From positions 1 through 64,000 of the forward strand of contig CAYQQU010000020.1 in NCBI GenBank assembly GCA_964419545.1: a DNA stretch of 64,000 nucleotides. Reading direction: 5' to 3'. Under the pieces are notes generated by a model that made no database searches, had not been told where the DNA came from, and saw nothing but the letters and a program-made list of their open reading frames with translations. The position numbers were made by a program, and so were the translations under genes. Positions 1 through 7,948 of the stretch are shown here, piece by piece; the first letter of the stretch is position 1; every line of letters begins with the position of its first letter. Origin of the DNA: CAYQQU01 sp964419545. Lineage in GTDB: Bacteria; Bacteroidota; Bacteroidia; Chitinophagales; Saprospiraceae.

Positions 1-5
1 AACCT

Positions 6-413
6 ATGTCTTTCGAACGCATGGATAACGTTGAAGCGGAAGCGATCAACGACGAGGCCAAAAAGCAGGCCGAGACTTTCGTCCGAAAAGATCGACTGAA
101 AACGCACCAGTTGCGTAACGTCTTTTCGGCCATCGAGAAGATGCGCACCCAATACAAACGCATTAAGCGGATCAAGGACCCGGACAAGCACTCCGAACTG
201 ATGGCCGACCTCAAAATGCAGCTCGTCTTGCTGAAGCCCAAAATCGCCTACGCCGCCGGCCGACAACGGAGTGTGCGGTACAACTTTTTCCCCTTTGTCG
301 AAAACGCGGTAGACGCGGTGACCAACTCCACCGACGAGGATAAAGCCTACCGCAATTTCTTCGCGCTCATGGAGAGCGTCGTCGGGTATCATAAATATTT
401 TGAATCCAGGTAG
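6..413 (+). CDS. csm2: Csm2, small subunit of type III-A CRISPR effector
   Basis: A 135-residue, mostly helical, charged protein with the pattern of Csm2 (Cas11): a basic N-terminal helix (LRNVFSAIEKMRTQYKRIKR), a central KIAYAAGR segment and a C-terminal ALMESVVGYHKYF helix. Csm2 subunits line the belly of the Csm complex and help hold the crRNA-target duplex; they have no catalytic site. The length is normal for the family. It is the first complete gene here and is followed by csm3, csm4 and csm5 on the same strand, so the large subunit cas10/csm1 should lie just left of the window. The last 13 bases (401-413) resemble part of the CRISPR repeat, probably by chance. Identification rests on sequence pattern plus context. 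Confidence 0.9.
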   Translation: MSFERMDNVEAEAINDEAKKQAETFVRKDRLKTHQLRNVFSAIEKMRTQYKRIKRIKDPDKHSELMADLKMQLVLLKPKIAYAAGRQRSVRYNFFPFVENAVDAVTNSTDEDKAYRNFFALMESVVGYHKYFESR

Positions 414-446
414 CCTGCGGATTCTTCATCATAAACGCCTTTGCAA

Positions 447-1289
447 ATGTCTGAGCAAGTTTTAATTCCCACCTTTAAAGCCAACCTGATTCTGCGGGGA
501 AAGATCGAATGCCTGACCGGCACCCACGTGGGGGGATCGAAAGAAAAGATGGAGATCGGCGGCGTCGACAGCATTGTCGTCCGGACGCCGCGCAGCGATT
601 ATCCTTACATTCCCGGCAGCTCGCTGAAAGGCAAGATGCGCCACCTGCTGGAATATATCCTCGGCGGCGTCGGCGAACCGGTTTTTCAAAAGGAAAATGA
701 AAAGGAAACGGAAATATACGGGCGGGTGTCCCGGAAAAAAGAAATCGTGCGCATCTTCGGCGCCGGCGCCAGCGAACGGGAGATCGCTAAGAACCAACTC
801 AATAATATCGGCCTGACGCGCCTCGTCGTGCGCGACGCCATGCCCGACGAGGAAACGATCGAGATGTGGGAAAGCCTGGGCTCCGACGCCCACTTCACCG
901 AATACAAAGCGGAAAATACCCTCGATCGCCTCACTTCCGCCGCCAACCCGCGCTTCATCGAACGCGTGGTGGAAGGTTCCAAATTCGACTTTGAAATGGT
1001 GTACAGCGTTTTCGCGATCGGCGATACCTATGTGGCCGATACTAATGCCGACCTCAAAAACGTACTGATGGGCCTGCGCCTGCTCGAAGCTTCGGCCATC
1101 GGAAAAAGCGGCAGCCGGGGATACGGCAAGATCAAATTTCACCTGGCCGACCCCGCCTGGGTGCACCATCCCGACTATCGCGACGGGACGGACAATTGGA
1201 AAAACAGCCGCGCCGAGCTTCCCGAGCGTTTGCAAACCCTGGAGGAGATCGATTTTGCCGCCATCGAATACCAGCCGCATGAAGTGTAA
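447..1289 (+). CDS. csm3: Csm3, backbone RAMP and target-RNA nuclease
   Basis: A 280-residue RAMP protein of the Cas7 group, which polymerises along the crRNA and cuts bound target RNA every 6 nt. Visible motifs are HVGGS (27-31), IGGVDS with Asp41 at the place of the known catalytic Asp (D33 in Streptococcus thermophilus Csm3), IPGSSLKGKMR, and the C-terminal glycine-rich RAMP loop (IGKSGSRGYGK). The active-site Asp is intact, so target RNA cleavage is expected. The ATG at 447 is preferred over an in-frame TTG at 441. The 3' end overlaps the csm4 start by 11 nt, implying translational coupling. Confidence 0.95.
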   Translation: MSEQVLIPTFKANLILRGKIECLTGTHVGGSKEKMEIGGVDSIVVRTPRSDYPYIPGSSLKGKMRHLLEYILGGVGEPVFQKENEKETEIYGRVSRKKEIVRIFGAGASEREIAKNQLNNIGLTRLVVRDAMPDEETIEMWESLGSDAHFTEYKAENTLDRLTSAANPRFIERVVEGSKFDFEMVYSVFAIGDTYVADTNADLKNVLMGLRLLEASAIGKSGSRGYGKIKFHLADPAWVHHPDYRDGTDNWKNSRAELPERLQTLEEIDFAAIEYQPHEV

Positions 1290-2295
1290 AATTGTCTACC
1301 TGCTGCCTCGCAGCGGATACAAAGCCCCCTTGCGTTCCGACTCTCTCTGGGCGGCCTTGTGTTGGGCGATCCGCATGCTCCACGGAAATAAAGAGCTCTG
1401 CGAACTGATCAAAGCGTACAATGGCGAAAGCACAACCCGTGCGCCTTTCTATATCTCTTCGGCTTTCCCGTTCCTGCAGGTGAAAAATAAACGCATTCCT
1501 TTTCTGCCGCGCCCCTTCCAGCCGCTCCGGATCGAACTGCCGGAAGCCGATGCGCCTTTCGAACAGGTGATAAAACAGATGCGGGAGTGGAAAGAAGTGG
1601 ACAAGTATGCCTTTATGGACGCCGGCCTATTCGAATATGCTTATGGGGGAGGACTGGCGCCCGGGAAAACTTTTCCCGAGCCGGAGGTTACGGTGCGGCC
1701 TATGGCTCACAACACCATCGATCGCCTACAGGGCAGTACGCTGAGCATCAATAACCGCGGCCAGTTGTTCCATACCGAAGAACGCTTCATCCGCGCCGAA
1801 GACGAACAGGCGAAGGCTGGTCTCTATTTTCTGGTCAAAGGGACGGACGACTTGCTGAGTTCGCCAGAATGCTACCTGGCCGGCGCCCTGCGCTTCCTCG
1901 AACATTACGGTATCGGCGGGGATCGCAGCATCGGCAAAGGACGCTTCCGCATCGATTGGGAGGATTTACACTTGCCCGAACCGGCGGATGCAAATGCCTT
2001 GCTTAACCTTTCCTTATACCATCCGAAGAACGAAGAACTGGCGCGTATACAGTCGGAAAACAGTCCCTTGCTTCAGTACAAACTGGAATCGCGTCGAGGG
2101 TGGAAGAACCTGCAGTCCCGGGAGGTGAAAAAAGATCCGGTCCTCTATTTCACTGAACGCTCCGTGTTCCCGTTGCCGGAAGAGCCGGTCGATGTTTTCG
2201 GGTGCAACCAGGAGGTCGGAGAGCACGTAGCCGGTCATACCATTTACCAGTACGGCTACGGCTTCATGGTCAAGATCAAAATCCCTGTCACATGA
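1279..2295 (+). CDS. csm4: Csm4, RAMP subunit at the crRNA 5' end
   Basis: A 338-residue Cas5-group RAMP that caps the 5'-handle end of the Csm complex next to Cas10. The N-terminus MKCKIVYLLPRSGYKAPLRSDSL has the typical beta strand followed by an S/D-rich start of the RAMP fold. A YGIGGDRSIGKGRF segment at about residues 213-226 is the glycine-rich loop. I chose the ATG at 1279 because it overlaps the csm3 stop and starts directly at the first strand. The last four bases form ATGA with the csm5 start, a standard coupled junction. Confidence 0.92.
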   Translation: MKCKIVYLLPRSGYKAPLRSDSLWAALCWAIRMLHGNKELCELIKAYNGESTTRAPFYISSAFPFLQVKNKRIPFLPRPFQPLRIELPEADAPFEQVIKQMREWKEVDKYAFMDAGLFEYAYGGGLAPGKTFPEPEVTVRPMAHNTIDRLQGSTLSINNRGQLFHTEERFIRAEDEQAKAGLYFLVKGTDDLLSSPECYLAGALRFLEHYGIGGDRSIGKGRFRIDWEDLHLPEPADANALLNLSLYHPKNEELARIQSENSPLLQYKLESRRGWKNLQSREVKKDPVLYFTERSVFPLPEEPVDVFGCNQEVGEHVAGHTIYQYGYGFMVKIKIPVT

Positions 2296-4040
2296 AACTT
2301 CAACTGCATACGCTCAGTCCTTTACATATCGGCACCGGCGAAGAGATGGCTCCGCTCGACTACGTCGCGTATCGCAATACTTTCTATCGCATTACCCAGG
2401 ACCAGTTTTTGCAGTTTATCCGCGAACACGTGCCGGACGGCGCCCGGAAGTTCGCCGACTGGATCAGCGAGCAGTATGCCGAGATGAAAGATATTCGCGA
2501 TAACAAGCAACTTTCCATCCTGGAAGGCCGGATGAACGTTTTCTACTTCTGCAAATCGGTCGGTAAGGAAAAAGAGCTGGTTCGTTATCTGCAGGATCGT
2601 GAAAAGCACATTTTTCAGGCGCCGGTACATGTGGACGAATACACCCGCAAGCGTTACGGCGGCGGAGAGGTGGTGCCGCTGGGGCGCGTGCGCGAAGCGA
2701 TCAAAAACGGGCGGGGCGCGCCCCTGGTGCCCGGCTCTTCGCTGAAAGGCGCCCTGCGCACGGCGGTTTTCTACTATTACCTGACCAACCATGCCGATAG
2801 CCGGAACATCATCAGATCGGTGCAGGAACAGCTTAGCGATAAGCGGAACAGAAAAGAGCAATTTGCCATGCCCCTGATACATGAGGCTTTCTATTGCGGC
2901 GTTCTCAACACCCACACCAAAAAGAAAAAAGTCGACGACGAGAAGATGGACCTGTTCAAGCTGGTGCGCTTCTCCGACGGTCGCGTCAACGGGCGGACGG
3001 CCCCGCTCAGCCTGGCTAAAGTCAATATCTACCTGGTGGAACGAAAACAAACGCGGGATCGAAAAAAAACGTTTTTTATCGCGAACCAGCAACCGCAGAC
3101 CGCCTACTGCGAAACCATCGTTCCCGGATGCACCGTAGCTGCCGAATTGGATTTCGACATCGAATTTTTACTGCGCATCAAGCCCCTGCTGCGGGACGGG
3201 GCGATCCCGTCCGGCGACTACCGGCAGTGGATCGGCATCGAAGACAAAGTGAAGCACCTATTTGGGCTGGATTTGTCTACACTGACCCCGGAAAACAAAG
3301 CCGAAAAGAAACAGGCGGTACTCCGCCACCTGCTCACTTGCCTGCGCCAGTTCAGTGAAGCGCAGCTCGCCGCGCACGACCAGTGGCTGGCGCATTTCGA
3401 AAAGAACGATGAAAAGGATCAATACACCAGTCGCATCCGGCGTGGATTTACGCCCGTACGGCAACGGCAGGAGGGCGTATTGATCAACCTGGGGTACGCC
3501 ACCGGCTTCAACGGCACCACCGCACTGCTTTATTTCCTGGCCGACGGGCAACGCAAAGACCTGTTCAAACAGGTGATGGAACGCTTCGACCTCGGCAATA
3601 AACCGGGCAACAAAGGCAAATACTTACCTAATCCCGATCGTTTTCCCAAATCGAAACGACTGGTGGAGATCGAACAGACCATTCAGCCGCTCGGCTGGCT
3701 GGAAATACTGGAAGAAGGAACACAACCGGCGCCACTGCCCGATCTGTCGGCCGAAACGGTACCCATTGCTACCGGAAAAACGCCCGAGCCGGCTGCACCG
3801 GCGAGACCGCAGTATTATGATAAGGCGATCAATCACAAAAAACCGCCCGAACTGGATGCCGTGGTGGTGAAATCCGGGCGGCCCAATATCGTGAAGGTAT
3901 ACCTGACACCCGATCATTCACCTGAGTTGCAATTGATGAATTATCGCTCACCGCTGGAAGAGGGGAAGGTGATCGTCGTACAGTCCAGCTTTAACAAAAA
4001 GAAAAAGCTATTGCAAGTGGCTTTTCGCCGGACGAAGTAG
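2292..4040 (+). CDS. csm5: Csm5, RAMP subunit at the crRNA 3' end, with C-terminal extension
   Basis: A 582-residue RAMP beginning MKLQLHTLSPLHIGTGEE, the typical Csm5 start. It also carries LVPGSSLKGALRTA at about residues 147-160 and a later glycine-rich NLGYATGFNGTT segment. Csm5 binds the 3' end of the crRNA and recruits trimming nucleases. Most Csm5 proteins are about 350-450 residues; the excess here includes a proline/alanine linker at about 500 and a final basic domain of about 75 residues rich in short beta strands (IVKVYLTP, KVIVVQSSF, KLLQVAFRR), possibly an OB-like nucleic-acid-binding domain (inference). The start overlaps the csm4 stop as ATGA, so a longer in-frame upstream extension is rejected. 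Confidence 0.93.
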   Translation: MKLQLHTLSPLHIGTGEEMAPLDYVAYRNTFYRITQDQFLQFIREHVPDGARKFADWISEQYAEMKDIRDNKQLSILEGRMNVFYFCKSVGKEKELVRYLQDREKHIFQAPVHVDEYTRKRYGGGEVVPLGRVREAIKNGRGAPLVPGSSLKGALRTAVFYYYLTNHADSRNIIRSVQEQLSDKRNRKEQFAMPLIHEAFYCGVLNTHTKKKKVDDEKMDLFKLVRFSDGRVNGRTAPLSLAKVNIYLVERKQTRDRKKTFFIANQQPQTAYCETIVPGCTVAAELDFDIEFLLRIKPLLRDGAIPSGDYRQWIGIEDKVKHLFGLDLSTLTPENKAEKKQAVLRHLLTCLRQFSEAQLAAHDQWLAHFEKNDEKDQYTSRIRRGFTPVRQRQEGVLINLGYATGFNGTTALLYFLADGQRKDLFKQVMERFDLGNKPGNKGKYLPNPDRFPKSKRLVEIEQTIQPLGWLEILEEGTQPAPLPDLSAETVPIATGKTPEPAAPARPQYYDKAINHKKPPELDAVVVKSGRPNIVKVYLTPDHSPELQLMNYRSPLEEGKVIVVQSSFNKKKKLLQVAFRRTK

Positions 4041-4220
4041 CTGGGTATTGTTTTGGATCGTGTTAGCCTTTAAAATAAATTTATCTGTTTTTTAGATGAG
4101 CCCTTTTCTTTTGAGGCGTTCTTTTATTCACATCGCCAGATACCTGCTTCGCCGGGATGGGAACAAAACATTGCTTTTTACTGAGGATCGCTGATTCCAA
4201 GACCCTAAATTCGAAAATAG

Positions 4221-4880
4221 ATGGACCCAACTCAAATGATCGAATCCGGTGAAATCCGTCGAGCTCTTGAAATGCTGGAAGTAACTTTACCAAAAGGCGG
4301 TAAATTGGAGGGTTTAAAGAATAGGTACAACCAATTACAGCACGACCACCTCCAGGAGCGTATCGACTGGGCCGAATATACTGCCGGTCGCCAAGCGCTC
4401 GGAGAAGCAATCAAAGAGTTGTTTCGAAGCGCTACCTCGCCATCGGTCGAAAAGCAAGACGAAAAAACGGACAAGCAGATACTTACACCCATCTTGGTCA
4501 TTACGCACCACAAGCGGCAGCTCCCCATTTTGAACGACTTTTTTCAGAAGTTCAATTTTTCCCGGGTAGATGTTTACACCTGGCCGATTCCCGTTGGCCT
4601 CGACCGTTACAAGATCGTTGTCTTCGACAATTCTGACCTGATGGGCGAGCGGAATGCCGAAGCCTCTGTCTTGAAAATGGAACAACGCCAAAAAAGAGCG
4701 GACCGGGAAGCACAGATGGCCTTCTGTTTAAACGAATCAGCTTGTTATTTACTTCATTACGGCAATGAGCTATCCTGGGTGAGCGGAGAGCGCGCCCGCA
4801 CCCACGCCGCCAATTCCAAATTCGCCCTCTACGCCCGGCTGAAGGAGATGATCGATTTTATGGAAGCGTACCGGGTGTAG
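4221..4880 (+). CDS. EAD11-like adaptor with Rossmannoid C-terminal domain, CRISPR-linked
   Basis: A 219-residue soluble protein. Residues 1-72 (IESGEIRRALEMLEV, then GLKNRYNQL, then LGEAIKELF) match the helical pattern of effector-associated domain 11 (EAD11). EADs are small interaction domains that join sensors to effectors in bacterial conflict systems. A linker (about 73-88) leads to a receiver/flavodoxin-like alpha-beta domain: strands ILVITHH, VDVYTW, KIVVFDN and ACYLLHYG alternate with helices. No catalytic motif is evident. It lies 180 bp after csm5 on the same strand and 427 bp before the CRISPR array. The gap holds no clear terminator, and a weak box (TAAATTCG) precedes the ATG. A role in type III defence is inferred from position and domain type; it could also be independent. 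Confidence 0.6.
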   Translation: MDPTQMIESGEIRRALEMLEVTLPKGGKLEGLKNRYNQLQHDHLQERIDWAEYTAGRQALGEAIKELFRSATSPSVEKQDEKTDKQILTPILVITHHKRQLPILNDFFQKFNFSRVDVYTWPIPVGLDRYKIVVFDNSDLMGERNAEASVLKMEQRQKRADREAQMAFCLNESACYLLHYGNELSWVSGERARTHAANSKFALYARLKEMIDFMEAYRV

Positions 4881-4889
4881 TCCGTCCCC

Positions 4890-4924
4890 AACTCCGGGCG
4901 CAACTTCAAGTTGCGCCCGGAGTT
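4890..4924. repeat. Perfect 17-bp inverted repeat, probable terminator
   Basis: Bases 4890-4906 and 4908-4924 are exact reverse complements (arm AACTCCGGGCGCAACTT), 9 nt after the stop of the EAD11-like gene. The GC-rich arms would make a very stable RNA hairpin. No U-tract follows, so it may be a palindromic repeat as well as a transcript end. A related motif (GCGCCCGGAGGTAACC) occurs near 55636. Confidence 0.6.
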
Positions 4925-5307
4925 ACCTGTTCAATGCGGCTTTGCCCCCACCCGGTCGTCGACCGGCAAGCGTGTTTTCTTTTATTAGCTGTTTGACGCC
5001 GGCGAAAGCACTGGCAGTGAGGAAGGTAAGTTAGGCGCCTGCCGCCCGCTGGTCGCAAGCTTGCCTGTTTTTGTGTAAAGTATTGATAATAGACGATTTG
5101 AACGTCGTCGGCGGCGGGAAAAAGAACCGCTCAGGTTGAAAGGGGCTATTGGGTAAAAAGCTAATGGGTTGTGGATCAATACCTCACCCGGTCGTCGATG
5201 CGCTTCGGGCCGGGCGAGAAAAGGGCTGTTTTTTCGGGAAACAGGGTGATAGTTTGGAGCGTTAAATGTGTAGTAGGTTGGTTGTTAGCTGGGGGCGGGT
5301 TTATGGT
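4925..5307 (+). promoter_or_regulatory. CRISPR leader region with candidate promoter
   Basis: A non-coding stretch on the upstream side of the array. It contains a 14-nt direct repeat, CACCCGGTCGTCGA, at 4949-4962 and 5185-5198. The first copy is part of a palindrome (CCGGTCG-T-CGACCGG, 4952-4966). A Bacteroidota-like promoter candidate is TTTG at 5253-5256, 17 nt, then TAGGTTGG at 5274-5281 (7 of 8 matches to TAnnTTTG). It would start transcription about 20 nt before the first repeat. Leader polarity is supported by the degenerate repeat at the other end. Confidence 0.5.
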
Positions 5308-5664
5308 GTGTGAATCCAGGGTAGGTAGGATTGCGACACCAGATTACACCCACGTAGTCGAAGGAAATAAGCGTGTGAATCCAGGGTAGGTAGGATTGCG
5401 ACGCTATTGACGGTCATCACAAATCAGCTTCTTTCTTAGTGTGAATCCAGGGTAGGTAGGATTGCGACTTTCTGCAGGTATTCCCTGATTCGTCAACTGG
5501 TCAGTGTGAATCCAGGGTAGGTAGGATTGCGACGCTTTTCAATTAGCTTAACCATTTCGTCACACCAGGTGTGAATCCAGGGTAGGTAGGATTGCGACGT
5601 AATGACGACGGCGAATTTTTCCAAGACGAAAACGGTGTGAACCCAGAGTAGATAGGATTGCGAC
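5308..5664 (+). CRISPR. CRISPR array, six 30-nt repeats and five spacers
   Basis: Repeats lie at 5308-5337, 5373-5402, 5439-5468, 5504-5533, 5569-5598 and 5635-5664. The unit starts GTGTGAATCC, continues AGGGTAGGTA and ends GGATTGCGAC. The first five are identical; the sixth has three substitutions, so it is the leader-distal end and the array reads on the plus strand, the same as the csm genes. Spacers are 35 or 36 nt. The last eight repeat bases, ATTGCGAC, would be the crRNA 5' handle. No cas1, cas2 or cas6 is in the window. Spacer targets cannot be judged from sequence alone. Confidence 0.97.
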
Positions 5665-6165
5665 CGCTTGTCCCGATCGGCTATAAATCACCATCGAAAA
5701 GTGTACCACCTGCGAGCATGGCAGGCGCTCGTTTTTGCGCGCCTTCGTCGGTTTCGGGCATGCCCGTCCCTGCCTTCGCGGCGGTAACGTGGCAGGCGCT
5801 TCCGAAGTCCGAAGTGCCTGCCACGTCGCCCGGTTACCCGCAAGGGCTCTCGCCCTAAACTCCAAAAAATACTGCATGCTCCGGGTACTCTCTGTTGCCA
5901 TTTCCCCCGGCCGATCCGAATAACCTCGTCTTTACGGCCACTCTTCCAGGTAACCCTCGGCCCCAAACCCTGCGGGTAAAGCCGATACTCCAGCCAACAC
6001 TTTCCCATCTAGAATAGGCTATCCATTAAAAACAAATGAACAACCGTGTCGTGCTACTTCTCCACTTCTTCAGTTCTCCAGTTCACCCGTTCTCCAGTTC
6101 ACCCGTTCACCCATTCTCCCATTTGTTTCCATTAATCCAAACTTCCCCCTCCCAAACGGCAAACC
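5665..6165. other. Intergenic repeat-bearing region
   Basis: No convincing gene is seen. The region holds an imperfect 15-bp inverted repeat (5787-5801 with 5812-5826; core GGCAGGCGCTT against AAGTGCCTGCC) and a 16-bp perfect tandem duplication, GTTCTCCAGTTCACCC, at 6073-6088 and 6089-6104. Degenerate units follow the duplication. The tandem repeat lies downstream of the minus-strand PagL-like gene. Overlapping reading frames on both strands between 5560 and 6008 have no recognisable protein features. Confidence 0.6.
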
Positions 6166-6741
6166 TCACCCCCTTCCATTTCCTCCTCCCACCGCCTGCG
6201 CCAGCCCGAAAACCACGAAAAGGTTATCGATGCCGCCGTTCGGCGATTGCAGGCCGGCGTTGGAGATGTGCCGGAAGCGGGTGCGGATGCTGACCTGGGC
6301 GCCCAGTCCGCTGATCCGCCAGAACAGGCCGAGGTCGAAATTGTCCGAAAAGATGAAACCGTTGGCCTGGCGGCGGGTCTCTACGGTGATGTAGTGGGGG
6401 CCCGAGCCGATGCCGGCGGCCAGGGCCAGGTTGGGCCGCAGGCGCAGCCAGTACTGGAACCCGAAATTGGCCCCGAACTCGTACTCTCCTTCCAGCTCGC
6501 TGGTAACGGCCGAGGTGAACTGGGCTTCGCCGTAGATGCGCCAGGGGCCGTGCTGCCAGATGGCGACGTCCAGCAGCATGCTCAGTGGGGTGTAGGCGTA
6601 TCCTTCCGGGAGAACGTCGGCGATGGCGCTGGCGCCCAGACTGAACCCGGCGTAGCGGTCGTTGAAAAAGGCCTGACCGCTCAGCCGGGAACTCAGGCCC
6701 AGCAACAGCAGTATGGTCAACAGGTGAATAAGGCGTCTCAT
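6166..6741 (-). CDS. PagL-like lipid A deacylase (acyloxyacyl hydrolase family)
   Basis: A 191-residue exported protein. Residues 1-22 form a signal peptide (RLIHLLTILLLLGLSSRLSGQ). The rest alternates short amphipathic strands as in an eight-stranded outer-membrane barrel. Near the C-terminus is RTRFRHISNAGLQSPNGGIDNLFVVFGL, whose H-x-S-N-A core followed by PN.GID is the catalytic signature of PagL, which removes an acyl chain from lipid A in the outer leaflet. The final residues end in a glycine-rich tail rather than an aromatic residue, so folding details may differ. It appears to be a single-gene unit. The family call is fairly secure; the substrate is inferred. Confidence 0.75.
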   Translation of the reverse strand: MRRLIHLLTILLLLGLSSRLSGQAFFNDRYAGFSLGASAIADVLPEGYAYTPLSMLLDVAIWQHGPWRIYGEAQFTSAVTSELEGEYEFGANFGFQYWLRLRPNLALAAGIGSGPHYITVETRRQANGFIFSDNFDLGLFWRISGLGAQVSIRTRFRHISNAGLQSPNGGIDNLFVVFGLAQAVGGGNGRG

Positions 6742-6829
6742 TTTGGTGCGTGTTTCCCTTTTAATGTTTAAACATTAAGGAAGGTTGAAGCGCCTGGCGA
6801 GAAAAAAGTTGCGGATCAGGCATTCCGGA

Positions 6830-7948
6830 TTAATTGGCTTCGAACTTCAGGTAGGGCAGCAGGCGGTCGATCTCTTTGCGGCTCAGCACTTTGACCTTTT
6901 CCAGGTCGGCGGGAGAGCGGTAGGGGCCGTGGTTGATGCGGTAGCTCACCACCGTTTGCGCTTGTTTCCGGTTGAGGTACGGGTGCCGGCTCAGCGTTTC
7001 GGCGGCGGCGCCGTTGATGTCGAGGAAGCGGAAAATGGGGGAGGGCGACAGCTGCGGCCGGATGGCCTGGAAGGTGCTGTCGGGCAGCCCGAACGTTTCC
7101 GCGACCTGGTCGATGGCGGCAAATCCGCCGAGCGCTTCCCGGAATCGCAGGATGCGCTTGGCATAGCCCGGGCCGATACCGCGCAGCCGCTGCCAGGCTT
7201 CGCTGTCGGCCCGGTTGATGTCGACGCGCACCGGGGGCGGCGGGGCGTCGTACGACTGGGGAAGGGGGCGGCTCTGTCGGGCGAGGGGCCCGGGCGCCGG
7301 CGGCGGTATGTCGACCAGCGGGGCGACCCGCCGGTAGAGGGCGGTGTCCAGCCCGTATATCTTTTGCAGGTCTTCGGCCTGGGAGAAACGACCGCCTTTG
7401 CGCCGGAAATTGACCAGGGTGGCGGCTACGCGCCCGGGAAAACCGAGCCGTTGCAGCTCTTCCGCGGTGGCTGTATTGGGATCGAAGGGGAACGCCTCGT
7501 AGACCGGCGCCGAGGGAGGCGCTGCTTTTGTTTTCGGCGGTCGCTTGGCGATGCGGATGTAAGGGGCCAGCCGCTCGTATTCCGCCTGGCGCAGCCCGTA
7601 GATCTTCTGCAGGTCGCTCGCCTGGTAGAAACGGCCGCCTTTGTTGCGGTAGTTGAGGATAATCGCGGCGGTTCGGCCCGAGAGGCCCAGTTGCAGCAGT
7701 TCCTGCCGGGTGGCGACGTTGGGATCGAAGGGAAAGAGCGCCGGGGCGCCGGCCGGGCTTTCGGTTGTCGGGGCGTCGGCTTTTGGTTCCGGGAATGGCG
7801 CCGGACAAGGCCCGGCGGCTGCGGGCGGGAACCATACGGGGTAGAGGCGGGGCCCCAGTCCGAGTATCAGGATCAGCGCGATGAGCACCAGCGCGCCGTT
7901 GCGTTCGTTGCGGGTGTGGTAGAAGTATTCGTAGAAAAAATCTTTCAT
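6830..7948 (-). CDS. ComEA-like membrane protein with four helix-hairpin-helix repeats
   Basis: A 372-residue protein with one transmembrane segment at about residues 17-38 and four helix-hairpin-helix modules. Each module has the pattern FDPNxATxxELxxLG, then GGRF, then DLQKIYGL. They lie at about 74-120, 150-196, 243-290 and 307-366. ComEA proteins bind incoming double-stranded DNA at the membrane during natural transformation; most carry one such module, so four is elaborate but seen in Bacteroidota. The ATG at 7948 overlaps the comEC stop as ATGA, so the pair is translationally coupled. The proline/alanine-rich linkers give flexible spacing. Confidence 0.8.
   Translation of the reverse strand: MKDFFYEYFYHTRNERNGALVLIALILILGLGPRLYPVWFPPAAAGPCPAPFPEPKADAPTTESPAGAPALFPFDPNVATRQELLQLGLSGRTAAIILNYRNKGGRFYQASDLQKIYGLRQAEYERLAPYIRIAKRPPKTKAAPPSAPVYEAFPFDPNTATAEELQRLGFPGRVAATLVNFRRKGGRFSQAEDLQKIYGLDTALYRRVAPLVDIPPPAPGPLARQSRPLPQSYDAPPPPVRVDINRADSEAWQRLRGIGPGYAKRILRFREALGGFAAIDQVAETFGLPDSTFQAIRPQLSPSPIFRFLDINGAAAETLSRHPYLNRKQAQTVVSYRINHGPYRSPADLEKVKVLSRKEIDRLLPYLKFEAN

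Noticed and set aside
5171..5389. A 72-codon plus frame running into the CRISPR array
   Set aside because: Its C-terminal part is translated repeat and spacer; there is no protein-like pattern in the rest.
5560..6008. Overlapping frames on both strands (arginine-rich products) after the array
   Set aside because: The products are low-complexity and basic, and the DNA contains inverted repeats; probably a dispersed non-coding repeat.
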